A stretch of 28,253 bases of DNA from Dechloromonas sp. (GTDB lineage: Bacteria; Pseudomonadota; Gammaproteobacteria; Burkholderiales; Rhodocyclaceae). The notes under the pieces were generated by a model, which was not told the origin of the DNA, did not search any database, and worked only from the letters and a program-made list of their open reading frames with translations. Numbering within the stretch: position 1 is the stretch's first letter; each line of letters begins with the position of its first letter. Positions 1 through 7,835 of the stretch are shown here, one piece after another. A program made the translations under genes and the position numbers. The DNA lies in the NCBI GenBank assembly GCA_017302355.1, contig JAFLDQ010000030.1, positions 1-28,253 on the forward strand, written 5' to 3'.

Positions 1-321
1 CGCCTGCTGGCCGACGCCGCCGCCGACAAGGGCCGCAAACCGGGCAGCTACCGTGGTTACAGCTTCCGCATCCTGACCGCCCAGGGCCCTGACGCGCCGG
101 GCGGAGCGCGCAGTTACCTGGCGGACGGCCGCATGACCGGCGGCTTCGGGCTGCTTGCCTGGCCGACCCGCTACGGCACCAGCGGCATCATGAGTTTCAA
201 GATCAACCAGGACGGCCAAGTCTTTGAAAAGAATCTGGGTCCTGGCACGGCGGAACAGGCTGCCCGCATCAAGACTTTCAACCCGGATGCAACATGGCGG
301 AAGGTCGAGGGCAAGCAGTGA
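1..321 (+). CDS. DUF2950 family protein, C-terminal part (5' end outside window)
   Basis: The reading frame is open from base 1 to a TGA at 319-321, giving 106 residues that lack the N-terminus. Segments such as YRGYSFRILTAQGPDAPGGA, SYLADGRMTGGFGLLAWP and a closing NQDGQVFEKNLG block match my recollection of the C-terminal half of DUF2950 proteins, which are usually exported and of unknown function. An ATG at 133 lies inside this conserved stretch and is not the start. The partner genes normally found upstream, if any, are off the window. The ompA-like gene follows after a 62-base gap on the same strand with no obvious terminator. Family assignment is from memory of motif wording; the function is unknown. 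Confidence 0.75.
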   Translation, partial: RLLADAAADKGRKPGSYRGYSFRILTAQGPDAPGGARSYLADGRMTGGFGLLAWPTRYGTSGIMSFKINQDGQVFEKNLGPGTAEQAARIKTFNPDATWRKVEGKQ

Positions 322-383
322 GAAGAAATCGCGAACTTTTGAACTACAATACACCGTCCAATTTTTTTGACAGGGAACCCCAC

Positions 384-1034
384 ATGATCAACTACGCCAA
401 GAAATCTCTCCTTGTGGCTCTGCTGGCCGGCATCGGCCTCGGCCCCACCGTCGCTCAGGCTCAGGAGCGCGTCTATGTCATCGACCAGCGCGACGTCGTC
501 GCCCTGAGCGGCTTCGGCCTGTGCTGGCGGACCGGCTACTGGACCCCGGCGGCTGCCGCCAAGGATCCGGCCGGCTGCCAGTGCGACAAGGACCTGCTGC
601 CGAAGGAAGTCTGCGAACCGCCGGCTCCGGCTCCTGCTGCCGGGCCGAAGCCCACCGGCGAGAAGATCACCGTCGCCGCCGACGCCCTGTTCGACTTCGA
701 CAAGGCGACGCTGCGTCCGGAAGGCAAGGCCAAGCTCGACGAGCTGGTGTCCAAGGCCGGCGCCATCAAGCTGGAAGTGATCCTGGTCGTCGGCCACACC
801 GACCGCATCGGTTCGGCCGCCTACAACCAGAAGCTGTCCGAGCGCCGCGCCGCCGCGGTCAAGACCTACCTGGTCTCCAAGGGCATCGAAGCCAACCGCG
901 TCTACACCGAAGGCAAGGGCAAGACCCAGCCGGTGACCGGCGACAAGTGCAAGGGCAACGCCAAGACCAAGGCCCTGATCCAGTGCCTGCAGCCGGACCG
1001 CCGCGCCGACATCGAAATCATCGGCACCAAGTAA
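384..1034 (+). CDS. ompA: OmpA family outer-membrane/peptidoglycan-binding protein
   Basis: A 216-residue envelope protein. Residues 1-23 form a signal peptide (basic start, then [19 protein letters not shown]). A short region follows with a [11 protein letters not shown] motif and several cysteines, then a Pro/Ala linker, then an OmpA C-terminal domain from about residue 90 ([47 protein letters not shown]) that should bind peptidoglycan. There is no room for an eight-strand beta-barrel, which is usual for this short betaproteobacterial form. The ATG at 384 is chosen because it begins the signal peptide and has AGGGA just upstream; the frame stays open further 5' but reads as junk. A TACAAT at 345-350 could be a -10, but its -35 is poor. 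A strong terminator follows. Confidence 0.9.
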   Translation: MINYAKKSLLVALLAGIGLGPTVAQAQERVYVIDQRDVVALSGFGLCWRTGYWTPAAAAKDPAGCQCDKDLLPKEVCEPPAPAPAAGPKPTGEKITVAADALFDFDKATLRPEGKAKLDELVSKAGAIKLEVILVVGHTDRIGSAAYNQKLSERRAAAVKTYLVSKGIEANRVYTEGKGKTQPVTGDKCKGNAKTKALIQCLQPDRRADIEIIGTK

Positions 1035-1051
1035 GACGCCGCGCTTCAATG

Positions 1052-1078
1052 AAAAGCCCTGCTTCGGCAGGGCTTTTT
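1052..1078 (+). terminator. Rho-independent terminator after ompA
   Basis: An 11-bp perfect stem (1052-1062 with 1067-1077) closes on a TTCG tetraloop. The stem core is AGCCCTGC/GCAGGGCT and runs into TTTTT. It begins 18 bases after the ompA stop and separates ompA from ubiG. Confidence 0.92.
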
Positions 1079-1114
1079 CTTTCCAATCGTCAAACTGACC
1101 TTTCAGGCCGAATC

Positions 1115-1813
1115 ATGCTCAACGCCGACCCTGCCGAACTCGACAAGTTCGGCGACCTTGCCCATCGCTGGTGGGATCCGAACAGCGAGTTCAAGCCCCT
1201 GCACGACATCAATCCGCTGCGCCTCGACTGGATAGACGGCGCCATCGGACTGCCCGGCAAGCGCTTGCTCGATGTCGGCTGCGGCGGCGGCCTCCTCTCC
1301 GAGGGCATGGCGGCGCGTGGCGCCGCGGTCACCGGCATCGACCTCTCGGAAAAGCCGCTCGGCGTCGCCCGGCTGCATCTGCTGGAAAGCGGGCAGAAGG
1401 TCGATTACCGCAAGGTATCCGCCGAGCGGATGGCGGAGGAAACGCCCGGCGCCTTCGATGCCGTGACCTGCCTCGAGATGCTCGAGCACGTCCCCGATCC
1501 GGCCAGCATCGTCGAATCCTGCGCCCGCCTGGTCAAACCCGGCGGCCAGGTGTTCTTCTCGACCATCAACCGCAATCCGAAATCCTACCTGCTGGCGGTA
1601 ATCGGCGCCGAGTACATCCTGCGGATGCTGCCCAGGGGAACGCACGACTTTGCCAGATTCATCAAGCCCTCCGAACTGACGCGCTGGTGCAAGCAGTCCG
1701 GCCTCGAGCCGGAAGAACTGATCGGCATGACCTACAACCCGCTCACCCGGCACTATGCGCTTGCCCGCGATACCGATGTGAATTATCTGGTGCGCGCCAC
1801 ACGCGGTGTTTGA
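1115..1813 (+). CDS. ubiG: Bifunctional ubiquinone O-methyltransferase UbiG
   Basis: A 232-residue class I SAM methyltransferase that performs both O-methylations of ubiquinone biosynthesis. The start ATG at 1115 gives the family N-terminus [20 protein letters not shown], followed by [13 protein letters not shown]. The SAM-binding glycine loop LLDVGCGGG is at residues 51-59, the acidic motif II end (TGIDLS) lies just after it, and [13 protein letters not shown] and LVKPGG motifs follow. Length is close to the E. coli enzyme (240). The gene lies 36 bases beyond the ompA terminator, so its promoter must be in or near that gap; I could not define one. The stop codon lies inside the first codons of gph, so the two genes are translationally coupled. 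Confidence 0.95.
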   Translation: MLNADPAELDKFGDLAHRWWDPNSEFKPLHDINPLRLDWIDGAIGLPGKRLLDVGCGGGLLSEGMAARGAAVTGIDLSEKPLGVARLHLLESGQKVDYRKVSAERMAEETPGAFDAVTCLEMLEHVPDPASIVESCARLVKPGGQVFFSTINRNPKSYLLAVIGAEYILRMLPRGTHDFARFIKPSELTRWCKQSGLEPEELIGMTYNPLTRHYALARDTDVNYLVRATRGV

Positions 1814-2474
1814 CGCAGTCCTTTTCGACCTCGACGGCACGCTGGCGGACACCGCGCCCGACCTGTGCGGCTCCGTGAACATTTTGCTGTCCGAGGAAGG
1901 TCGACCGCAGCAGGCATTTGCCAGCCTGCGTCCCCATACCTCGCAGGGCGTCCGCGGACTGCTCGGCAAGGCATTCGCCATCGACCCCGGCCACCAGGAT
2001 TATGCACGTCTGTCGGCCCGCTTCCTCGACATCTACGCCTGCCAACTGTGCACGTTGTCGACGCTCTTTGACGGAATCCCGGCGCTGCTCGATGCGCTGG
2101 AGGCGCGCGGGCTGGCCTGGGGCATCGTCACCAACAAGCGGGCGCGCTATACCGATCCGCTGGTCGCGGCGCTCGGACTCAGCCCGCGCACGCCATGCGT
2201 GGTCAGCGGCGACACGACGGCCGAAGCCAAGCCATCGCCACTGCCGATCCTGCATGCCTGCACGCTGCTCGGCTGCTCGCCGCGGCGCACGCTGTACGTC
2301 GGCGACGACCGCCGCGACATCGTTGCCGGACAGGCTGCCGGAACCCTGACGGCGGCCGTGTCCTACGGCTATCTGGGGGATGGCGGTCCGCTGGAAACCT
2401 GGGGCGCCGATTTCATCGCCGCCCAGCCGGCCGATCTCGCCGATTTCCTGTTCAGGCCAGCCGCGCCGAAATGA
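1806..2474 (+). CDS. gph: Phosphoglycolate phosphatase (HAD superfamily)
   Basis: A 222-residue haloacid dehalogenase phosphatase, expected to hydrolyse 2-phosphoglycolate. Start is a GTG at 1806, overlapping the last 8 bases of ubiG. HAD motifs are all present: DxDGT nucleophile and acid (D8, D10), motif II Thr109 in VTNK, motif III Lys142 in AKPSP, and motif IV GDD at 166-168 with D171. A helical cap lies between motifs I and II. The ubiG-gph pair is the standard proteobacterial arrangement. HAD phosphatases are often promiscuous, so the substrate rests on family resemblance and context. The 3' end overlaps the convergent methyltransferase gene by 23 bases with no terminator between them. 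Confidence 0.9.
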   Translation: MFDAVLFDLDGTLADTAPDLCGSVNILLSEEGRPQQAFASLRPHTSQGVRGLLGKAFAIDPGHQDYARLSARFLDIYACQLCTLSTLFDGIPALLDALEARGLAWGIVTNKRARYTDPLVAALGLSPRTPCVVSGDTTAEAKPSPLPILHACTLLGCSPRRTLYVGDDRRDIVAGQAAGTLTAAVSYGYLGDGGPLETWGADFIAAQPADLADFLFRPAAPK

Positions 2475-3627
2475 GGAGGTTGCGCGGCGTCAACGGGCGT
2501 TCGCAGAAACGGCCGAGATCCACCGCGTAACCGTCGTTCTCGAGCCGGACGGCAAGATCGAGCGCCAGCCAGACCTCGAGCGGACGCCGGAAGGCATGGC
2601 GCACGATGGAAAGGCGCATGACCTCGCGCTGGCGTTGCCAGCCCAGCCGCTCGAGTTCGTCCATGCCGCGCGCGGCGGGGAGAGCCAGCTGCTCGCGCTG
2701 TGCCATCAGCCGCATGAACTCGCCGAAGCTGCCGCGTGACCAGGCGGCGGGCACCGGACGGAAGCTGCGGTACTGGCCGCTGCCGTCCTGCAGCCGGCGC
2801 CACGCAGCGAACCCCAGTTTCCACGCCATTTCCCGGTCGCGCTGACGCACCCGGCGGGGCGCCGCGGTCACCGCTTCGGTCACCGCCATCCGGGCGTCGT
2901 CGCCGGTGACCACCGTCCGCAGATTGCCTGACAGCGTCCGGTAGTTTCCTTCGATCCCGAGGTGGTAACAACAGGGCGCCACATCCAGCGCGGCCAGACC
3001 CGACGGAGCGGCCCGCGTGACCAGCGCGCGGTGCAGATTTCCACAGGCATGCAGCGCCACCGCGTGGCGGCCGCGATCCAGGGGCGCGCCGGGCAGGGTT
3101 ACGTCCACCACGACGAAGTCCTGCGCGACCCCGGCGCGTGCGGCCAGGACTTCGCCATCCGCGCACAGCACCGGATCGATGTCCAGCGTCGTCACCGGGA
3201 CCTTCCAGTGGCTGGCCAGCAATCGTCCCAGGTGCCCCTTGCCGCCGCACCAGTCGACCACGGGAAGCCCTGGCCCATGGACCGCCGCGACAAACGCCGT
3301 TCTCTGCGCCTGTTTGCGCCCGGGGATGTCGCGATCCCGGAACCGGTCAGGGTCCGCGAAGGATCCTTTCCGCCCGGCGGCCACGTCGGCCAGCTCGGGC
3401 AGCACCGCCACCTCGGGCACATGACAGGCAACCAAGGCCGCCGCGGCCTCCCCGTCGTCGGCAAGCCGTGCCTGTGCGCCATCGTCGAGCGCCAGCAGCT
3501 CGTCCGTCAGTGCCGGCCAGCGCCGGCACCAGTCAGGGCGAACCTCGCGAAACGGCTGCGCGTGCCAGAGCGGCCGGCACTCCGACAGGACGCGATCCAG
3601 CGCCTGCTGGCGCGCGGCAGGATTCAT
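2452..3627 (-). CDS. SAM-dependent methyltransferase (Methyltransf_32/METTL25-like)
   Basis: A 391-residue protein with a central SAM-binding core: motif I VVDWCGGKG at residues 123-131, an LDID acidic motif near 148-151, ALHACG at 191-196 and APCCYH at 217-222. The combination of DxCGGKG, HACG and CCYH is typical of the METTL25/RRNAD1-like methyltransferase group (recalled, not searched). The substrate is unknown; rRNA, tRNA or protein are all possible. The ATG at 3627 is chosen because it overlaps the stop of the upstream solute-binding-protein gene as ATGA, a coupling arrangement; longer in-frame extensions look like low-quality sequence. It converges on gph with a 23-base 3' overlap. Confidence 0.75.
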   Translation of the reverse strand: MNPAARQQALDRVLSECRPLWHAQPFREVRPDWCRRWPALTDELLALDDGAQARLADDGEAAAALVACHVPEVAVLPELADVAAGRKGSFADPDRFRDRDIPGRKQAQRTAFVAAVHGPGLPVVDWCGGKGHLGRLLASHWKVPVTTLDIDPVLCADGEVLAARAGVAQDFVVVDVTLPGAPLDRGRHAVALHACGNLHRALVTRAAPSGLAALDVAPCCYHLGIEGNYRTLSGNLRTVVTGDDARMAVTEAVTAAPRRVRQRDREMAWKLGFAAWRRLQDGSGQYRSFRPVPAAWSRGSFGEFMRLMAQREQLALPAARGMDELERLGWQRQREVMRLSIVRHAFRRPLEVWLALDLAVRLENDGYAVDLGRFCERPLTPRNLLISARLA

Positions 3628-5771
3628 CGGACGGCAGACTGGCGCTCCCGTCGCCGGTAATTGACAAGGGCGGGAACGATCGCCAGCAGGAGAAGAACGA
3701 GGCCGGCGACCAGCGGCCAGAGCACTGGCCGGTTCCATTCGCGCCGGGCATGGGCGCGGTCGACCGCGTCAATGCGCTGATATTTCAGGATATTGTTGCC
3801 GACATCGCTCGGCTTGCGGTTCTTCAGCCAGCGATGCGCCAGCGTGTAGCTTTTCGGATGGAGACCGAAGTTCCACGGCGCATCGTGGTGCAGGATGCGA
3901 TTCATGGCACGGATGATGCCTAGGCGATCGGGGGTGTTGTCCAAGTTCTTCATCCTGGCGAACAGCCGGTCGAATTCCGGGTTGGCATAGTTGGAAGCAT
4001 TTTCGCCGCCGCTGGCGACCTTGCCCTCCCTCCCATCGAGCAGGAAGAAGAAGTTCTCCGGATCCGGGTAATCGGCGTTCCAGCCCAGATAGTAGAGTTG
4101 GACATTGCCCTTGCGGATCTTGTCCTGGAAACGGTTGAAATCGGTCGAACGCACAACGAGTTGGACGTCGATCTTGGCAAACTGCCGGGTCAGCCAGTCG
4201 AGCCGCGACTTTTCTCCCATGCCGCCGCCCGTGGTGTCAAGGTAGACCACCAGCGGCTCGCCGCTCCTTTCGTCGCGCCCGTTCGGATACCCGGCATCGA
4301 CCATCAGCTTTCTGGCGACTGCGACCGGCTTGCGCCGCGGCTTGCCATCGACCCAGTCGTACACCGTGGCATTGACCCCTTCCTCGCCGCCCTCGTGGCC
4401 GAATATCCCCGGCGGCAGCGGGCTCTGGGCAGGTATCCCGCGGCCATTCTGGAAGATCGAGATGTACTCTTCCTGGTCGATGGCGATCGAGATTGCCTGC
4501 CTGAGCAGCGTCGCGCGCTCGTTCAGCCCGCCAACCACCGGATCGAGCATGTTGAACCCCAGGTAGAAGGTCGAGATCTTGACCGAGGTCAGCAAGCGGA
4601 TTCCCTTTTCGCGCATTTCGCCGGTCAGCGCGACGTCGCCGCCGACATTGACGCGAACCGCCTGATCGAAACTGTCGGAGGAGATGCCCGATGCGTCGTA
4701 GTATCCCTGCAGGAACTTGTTCCAGTAGGGAATCGCCTCCTTCTCGCGGGAGAAGACGGCCTGGTCGATCAACGGCAGCGGCTTGCCGCAGTCGGCCAGC
4801 AGGCCGGCCTCGCGGTCGCCCTCCCCGCCCGCGCAGGGATAGGTCTGGCGGCCGGCAAAATTCGGGTTGCGCGAGAGCACCATGCGGCGGTTCGGATCGT
4901 TCTCGCTGAGCATGAACGGCCCGGTGCCGACCGGCCACCAGTCGAGCGTCAGGTTCCTGGCCGCCATGCCGGGCTGCGCGAAGAAGCGATCGGCCTCGCG
5001 CGGCACCGGGGCAAAAAAGGGCATCGCCAGCCAGAAGAGGAACTGCGGGTACTTTCCCTTGATGCGGATCCGCAAGGCATGGCGGTCGACCTTCTCGACC
5101 CCGGACAAGGGAAAGGCATCGAGGTCGATCCAGGCATCGGCCGGAATGTCCTTCGCCGCCTTCCGCAACGCCTCTCCGAGTTCACGGAGCCCGATGATCC
5201 GGTCGGCCATCATGCCGAAGATCGGCGAATGGATGCGCGGCAGGGCGAGGCGCTTGATCTGGTAGATGTAGTCGTCGGCGGTCAGTTCGCGGCTGCCGGT
5301 CTGCGGAAAATCGCCAAGCTTCTGCCGCCCGGCGGCGACATCCCTTCCCAGATAGAGCGGCTTCCCCTCGCCATCGAGCGCGAAGGCCGGGTGCGGCTGG
5401 TAGCGGATCCCGCGCAGCAACCTGAGTTCATAGACGCTCTCGGCAATCGCCTCGACCGGAGCATCGGCGGGAAGCTCACGACCTTGCGCATCGAAAAAGC
5501 GCGGCTGCGGGACCTGCTCGAGGGTCCCCGGAATCAGCTCATAGGGGCGCTTGAGGTAGTGATACTGCAATGGCGGCTCGTAGATCTGCGCCGTGAACGT
5601 GATTTCGTCGTCGGTGTACGACTGCGCCGGATCGAGATGCTTCGGCCGATCGGTAAACGCGGCGTAGAGGACATTGCTCTCGACCTCGGCCGCCGGATAA
5701 GGGGCGTTCCACGGCTGGCCGCAGCCGGCGAGACTGGCGATCAGCAGGAGTCGCACGAGGGTTTTCCGCAT
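3624..5771 (-). CDS. ABC transporter solute-binding lipoprotein, oligopeptide/dipeptide type (SBP family 5), with C-terminal membrane segment
   Basis: A 715-residue periplasmic binding protein of the OppA/DppA class. The start ATG at 5771 gives a lipoprotein signal, with LLLIASLAGC placing the lipidated Cys at residue 17. The body shows family-5 landmarks: an N-terminal LDPAQSYTDDEITFTAQIYEP stretch, ALRIRIKGKYPQFLFWLA, GTGPFMLSENDPN, LGFNMLDP followed by RQAISIAIDQEEYI, and YLGWNADYPDPENF. Unusually, a hydrophobic segment (about residues 683-705, VLWPLVAGLVLLLLAIVPALV) followed by RRRER closes the protein. No permease or ATPase gene is adjacent; the next gene is a methyltransferase overlapping by 4 bp. 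It is divergent from prxQ with a 79-base gap. The ligand cannot be told from sequence. Confidence 0.85.
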   Translation of the reverse strand: MRKTLVRLLLIASLAGCGQPWNAPYPAAEVESNVLYAAFTDRPKHLDPAQSYTDDEITFTAQIYEPPLQYHYLKRPYELIPGTLEQVPQPRFFDAQGRELPADAPVEAIAESVYELRLLRGIRYQPHPAFALDGEGKPLYLGRDVAAGRQKLGDFPQTGSRELTADDYIYQIKRLALPRIHSPIFGMMADRIIGLRELGEALRKAAKDIPADAWIDLDAFPLSGVEKVDRHALRIRIKGKYPQFLFWLAMPFFAPVPREADRFFAQPGMAARNLTLDWWPVGTGPFMLSENDPNRRMVLSRNPNFAGRQTYPCAGGEGDREAGLLADCGKPLPLIDQAVFSREKEAIPYWNKFLQGYYDASGISSDSFDQAVRVNVGGDVALTGEMREKGIRLLTSVKISTFYLGFNMLDPVVGGLNERATLLRQAISIAIDQEEYISIFQNGRGIPAQSPLPPGIFGHEGGEEGVNATVYDWVDGKPRRKPVAVARKLMVDAGYPNGRDERSGEPLVVYLDTTGGGMGEKSRLDWLTRQFAKIDVQLVVRSTDFNRFQDKIRKGNVQLYYLGWNADYPDPENFFFLLDGREGKVASGGENASNYANPEFDRLFARMKNLDNTPDRLGIIRAMNRILHHDAPWNFGLHPKSYTLAHRWLKNRKPSDVGNNILKYQRIDAVDRAHARREWNRPVLWPLVAGLVLLLLAIVPALVNYRRRERQSAVR

Positions 5772-5789
5772 GGCGCGAAGTGTAACAAC

Positions 5790-5819
5790 TTGACCGCATC
5801 CCTGCCCATTGCCGACAAT
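5790..5819 (+). promoter_or_regulatory. Candidate sigma70 promoter for prxQ
   Basis: TTGACC at 5790-5795 and GACAAT at 5814-5819 are separated by 18 bases and lie 32 bases before the prxQ ATG. The match is good but not perfect. It also sits in the shared intergenic region of the divergent solute-binding-protein gene. Confidence 0.5.
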
Positions 5820-5850
5820 TGCCGGATACCAGGAAACAGGAGACAAGCCC

Positions 5851-6306
5851 ATGCTCGATACCAGGGTTCCGGATTTCAGCCTGCCCGCGACCGGCGGACC
5901 GGACTTCAGCCTGACAGCGCAGGCCGGCAAGGTCGTCGTCCTCTATTTCTACCCCAAGGACAGTACGCCGGGGTGCACCAGCGAAGCACAGCAGTTTCGC
6001 GATCTCTACCCGCAGTTTGTCGCGGTCGACGCCGTGATTCTGGGGATTTCCCGGGATAGCGTGAAGTCGCACGAGAACTTCAAGGCAAAGCAGTCGCTGC
6101 CCTTCGAACTCGGTTCCGACGCCGATGAAGCCGTCTGCAACGTGTTTTCCGTGATGAAGATGAAGAACATGTACGGCAAGCAGGTTCGCGGCGTCGAGCG
6201 CAGCACCTTCGTCATCGACCGTAACGGCATCCTGCGCCGCGAATGGCGCGGCGTGAAGGTTCCCGGACACGCCGAGGAAGTTCTCGCTTTCGTCAGGACC
6301 CTGTGA
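5851..6306 (+). CDS. bcp: Peroxiredoxin, PrxQ/BCP subfamily
   Basis: A 151-residue thiol peroxidase that reduces hydroperoxides. The ATG at 5851 has AGGAG about 8 bases upstream; a TTG further 5' at 5809 is less likely because it overlaps the promoter-like -10. The active site reads YPKDSTPGCT with peroxidatic Cys at residue 42, and the partner Thr/Arg motifs are present. The resolving Cys found five residues later in E. coli BCP is absent (Gln/Phe region). The only other Cys is residue 96 in EAVCNVF, so this is either a 1-Cys enzyme or uses a different partner. The phoH gene starts 10 bases after the stop, so the two are likely co-transcribed. Confidence 0.92.
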   Translation: MLDTRVPDFSLPATGGPDFSLTAQAGKVVVLYFYPKDSTPGCTSEAQQFRDLYPQFVAVDAVILGISRDSVKSHENFKAKQSLPFELGSDADEAVCNVFSVMKMKNMYGKQVRGVERSTFVIDRNGILRREWRGVKVPGHAEEVLAFVRTL

Positions 6307-6316
6307 ATTTCAACCC

Positions 6317-7753
6317 ATGAACTGTGCCATGACGCGCAAGCCAGCCACCATCGGGAAGTCCGCCGTCACCAAGCTTTTCGTTCTCGACACCAATGTGCTG
6401 ATGCACGATCCGAGTTGTTTGTACCGCTTCGAGGAACATGACATCTTCCTGCCGATCATGACGCTGGAAGAACTCGACGGTCACAAGAAGGGCATGTCGG
6501 AAATCGCCCGCAATGCCCGTCAGGCGTCGCGCATGCTCGACGAGATGCTGGTCAACGATGGCGTCGATATCGACGAGGGAATCGACCTGTACGGGCCTTC
6601 GGGCAGATTGGCGAGCGGTCGGCTCTTCCTGCAGACCGAAGCGATCAGCGCGGAACTGCCGCAGGGGCTGCCCACTTCCAAGGTCGACAACCAGATCCTT
6701 TCGGTCGTCATCCATCTCCAGAAGAAGTTCCCCAGGCGGCCTGTCATCCTGGTGTCGAAAGACATCAACATGCGCATCAAGTCGCGCGCGCTCAACCTGC
6801 TCGCCGAGGATTACTTCAACGACAAGGTCCTCGAGGACACCGATATCCTCTATACCGGCACGCGCGCCCTGCCGGACACCTTCTGGGAACAGCATGGCCA
6901 GGGCATGGAATCGTGGAAGAAGGAGACACGGACCTACTACAAGGTCAGCGGACCGCTGTGCCCGCAACTGCTGGTCAACGAGTTCGTCTGGGTTGAAAGC
7001 GACGGTTTCGCGGCAATCGTCAAGGAGACCGCCGGTACGGCGGCGGTTCTCGAGACGCTGGTCGATTACACGCATCCGAAGAATGCCGTCTGGGGCATCA
7101 GCGCGCGCAATCGCGAGCAGAATTTCGCGCTCAACCTCCTGCTCAACCCGGAAATCGACTTCGTCACCCTGCTCGGCCAGGCCGGGACCGGCAAGACCTT
7201 GCTGACGCTCGCCGCCGGCCTGACCCAGGTCCTGGAAAGCAAGCGCTTCGCCGAAATCATCATGACCCGCGTGACGGTGCCGGTCGGCGAGGATATCGGC
7301 TTTCTGCCCGGAACCGAGGAAGAGAAGATGGCGCCGTGGATGGGCGCGCTCGAGGACAATCTCGACGTGCTGACGCATACCGAGGATCCCGGAAGCCCGT
7401 ACGGCGGCGACTGGGGCAAGGCGGCGACCCAGGACATCATCCGCTCGCGCATCAAGGTGAAGTCGCTCAACTTCATGCGTGGCCGCACCTTCCTGAAGAA
7501 ATACCTGATCATCGACGAGGCGCAGAACCTGACGCCCAAGCAGATGAAGACACTGATCACCCGGGCGGGCCCCGGCACCAAGGTGATCTGCCTCGGGAAC
7601 ATCGCGCAGATCGATACGCCCTACCTGACCGAGGGCAGTTCCGGCCTGACCTACGTGGTCGACCGCTTCAAGGGTTGGCGGCACTCCGGTCACATAACGT
7701 TACAACGCGGCGAGCGTTCCCGCTTGGCTGACCACGCTGCCGAGGTGTTATAA
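6317..7753 (+). CDS. PIN domain-PhoH ATPase fusion (PhoH2/YlaK type)
   Basis: A 478-residue two-domain protein. The N-terminal PIN nuclease domain spans about residues 18-160 (LFVLDTNVLMHD with D24, LEELDGHK, and a later acidic VSKDINMRIK block). The C-terminal PhoH domain from about residue 255 has Walker A GQAGTGKT at 287-294 and Walker B LIIDEAQN with D400/E401, then an IAQIDTPY sensor-like motif. This architecture matches PhoH2 proteins, described in mycobacteria as RNA helicase/ribonucleases; activity here is inferred. Starts at 6317 and 6329 are both possible, and neither has a convincing Shine-Dalgarno. The TAA stop is embedded in a TATAAT element for the next gene. It is not the short PhoH of the ybeZ-ybeY operon. 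Confidence 0.9.
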   Translation: MNCAMTRKPATIGKSAVTKLFVLDTNVLMHDPSCLYRFEEHDIFLPIMTLEELDGHKKGMSEIARNARQASRMLDEMLVNDGVDIDEGIDLYGPSGRLASGRLFLQTEAISAELPQGLPTSKVDNQILSVVIHLQKKFPRRPVILVSKDINMRIKSRALNLLAEDYFNDKVLEDTDILYTGTRALPDTFWEQHGQGMESWKKETRTYYKVSGPLCPQLLVNEFVWVESDGFAAIVKETAGTAAVLETLVDYTHPKNAVWGISARNREQNFALNLLLNPEIDFVTLLGQAGTGKTLLTLAAGLTQVLESKRFAEIIMTRVTVPVGEDIGFLPGTEEEKMAPWMGALEDNLDVLTHTEDPGSPYGGDWGKAATQDIIRSRIKVKSLNFMRGRTFLKKYLIIDEAQNLTPKQMKTLITRAGPGTKVICLGNIAQIDTPYLTEGSSGLTYVVDRFKGWRHSGHITLQRGERSRLADHAAEVL

Positions 7754-7754
7754 T
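7746..7754 (+). promoter_or_regulatory. Extended -10 promoter overlapping the phoH stop codon
   Basis: TGTTATAAT is a perfect TGn-TATAAT extended -10, and the phoH TAA stop lies within it. A possible -35 (TTGGCT, 7724-7729) is 19 bases upstream, which matters less for extended -10 promoters. Transcription would start near 7761 and run through the hairpin at 7775-7795 into the transglutaminase-like gene. Confidence 0.6.
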
Positions 7755-7774
7755 GCGCACCAACAACTCATAGG

Positions 7775-7795
7775 GGCCGTGTCAGGGACACGGCC
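7775..7795 (+). other. Strong hairpin in the 5' leader/after phoH
   Basis: A 9-bp perfect GC-rich stem (7775-7783 with 7787-7795; arms GGCCGTGTC/GACACGGCC) closes on a 3-base loop. It is followed by TTGTCGTTT, a broken T tract. It could attenuate or terminate phoH transcription, or structure the leader of the next gene. The sequence does not decide between these. Confidence 0.5.
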
Positions 7796-7835
7796 TTGTC
7801 GTTTCAGCCACGGGCTGTCTCCGCCGGAGGAAGCA

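Noticed and set aside
367..372. TTGACA just before ompA, looks like a -35 box.
   Set aside because: It lies only 12 bases before the ATG, so a -10 would fall inside the gene.
4098..6059. A 653-codon plus-strand frame antisense to the solute-binding protein.
   Set aside because: The minus-strand frame has a lipobox and family-5 motifs throughout; the antisense frame is low-complexity and runs into prxQ in another frame.
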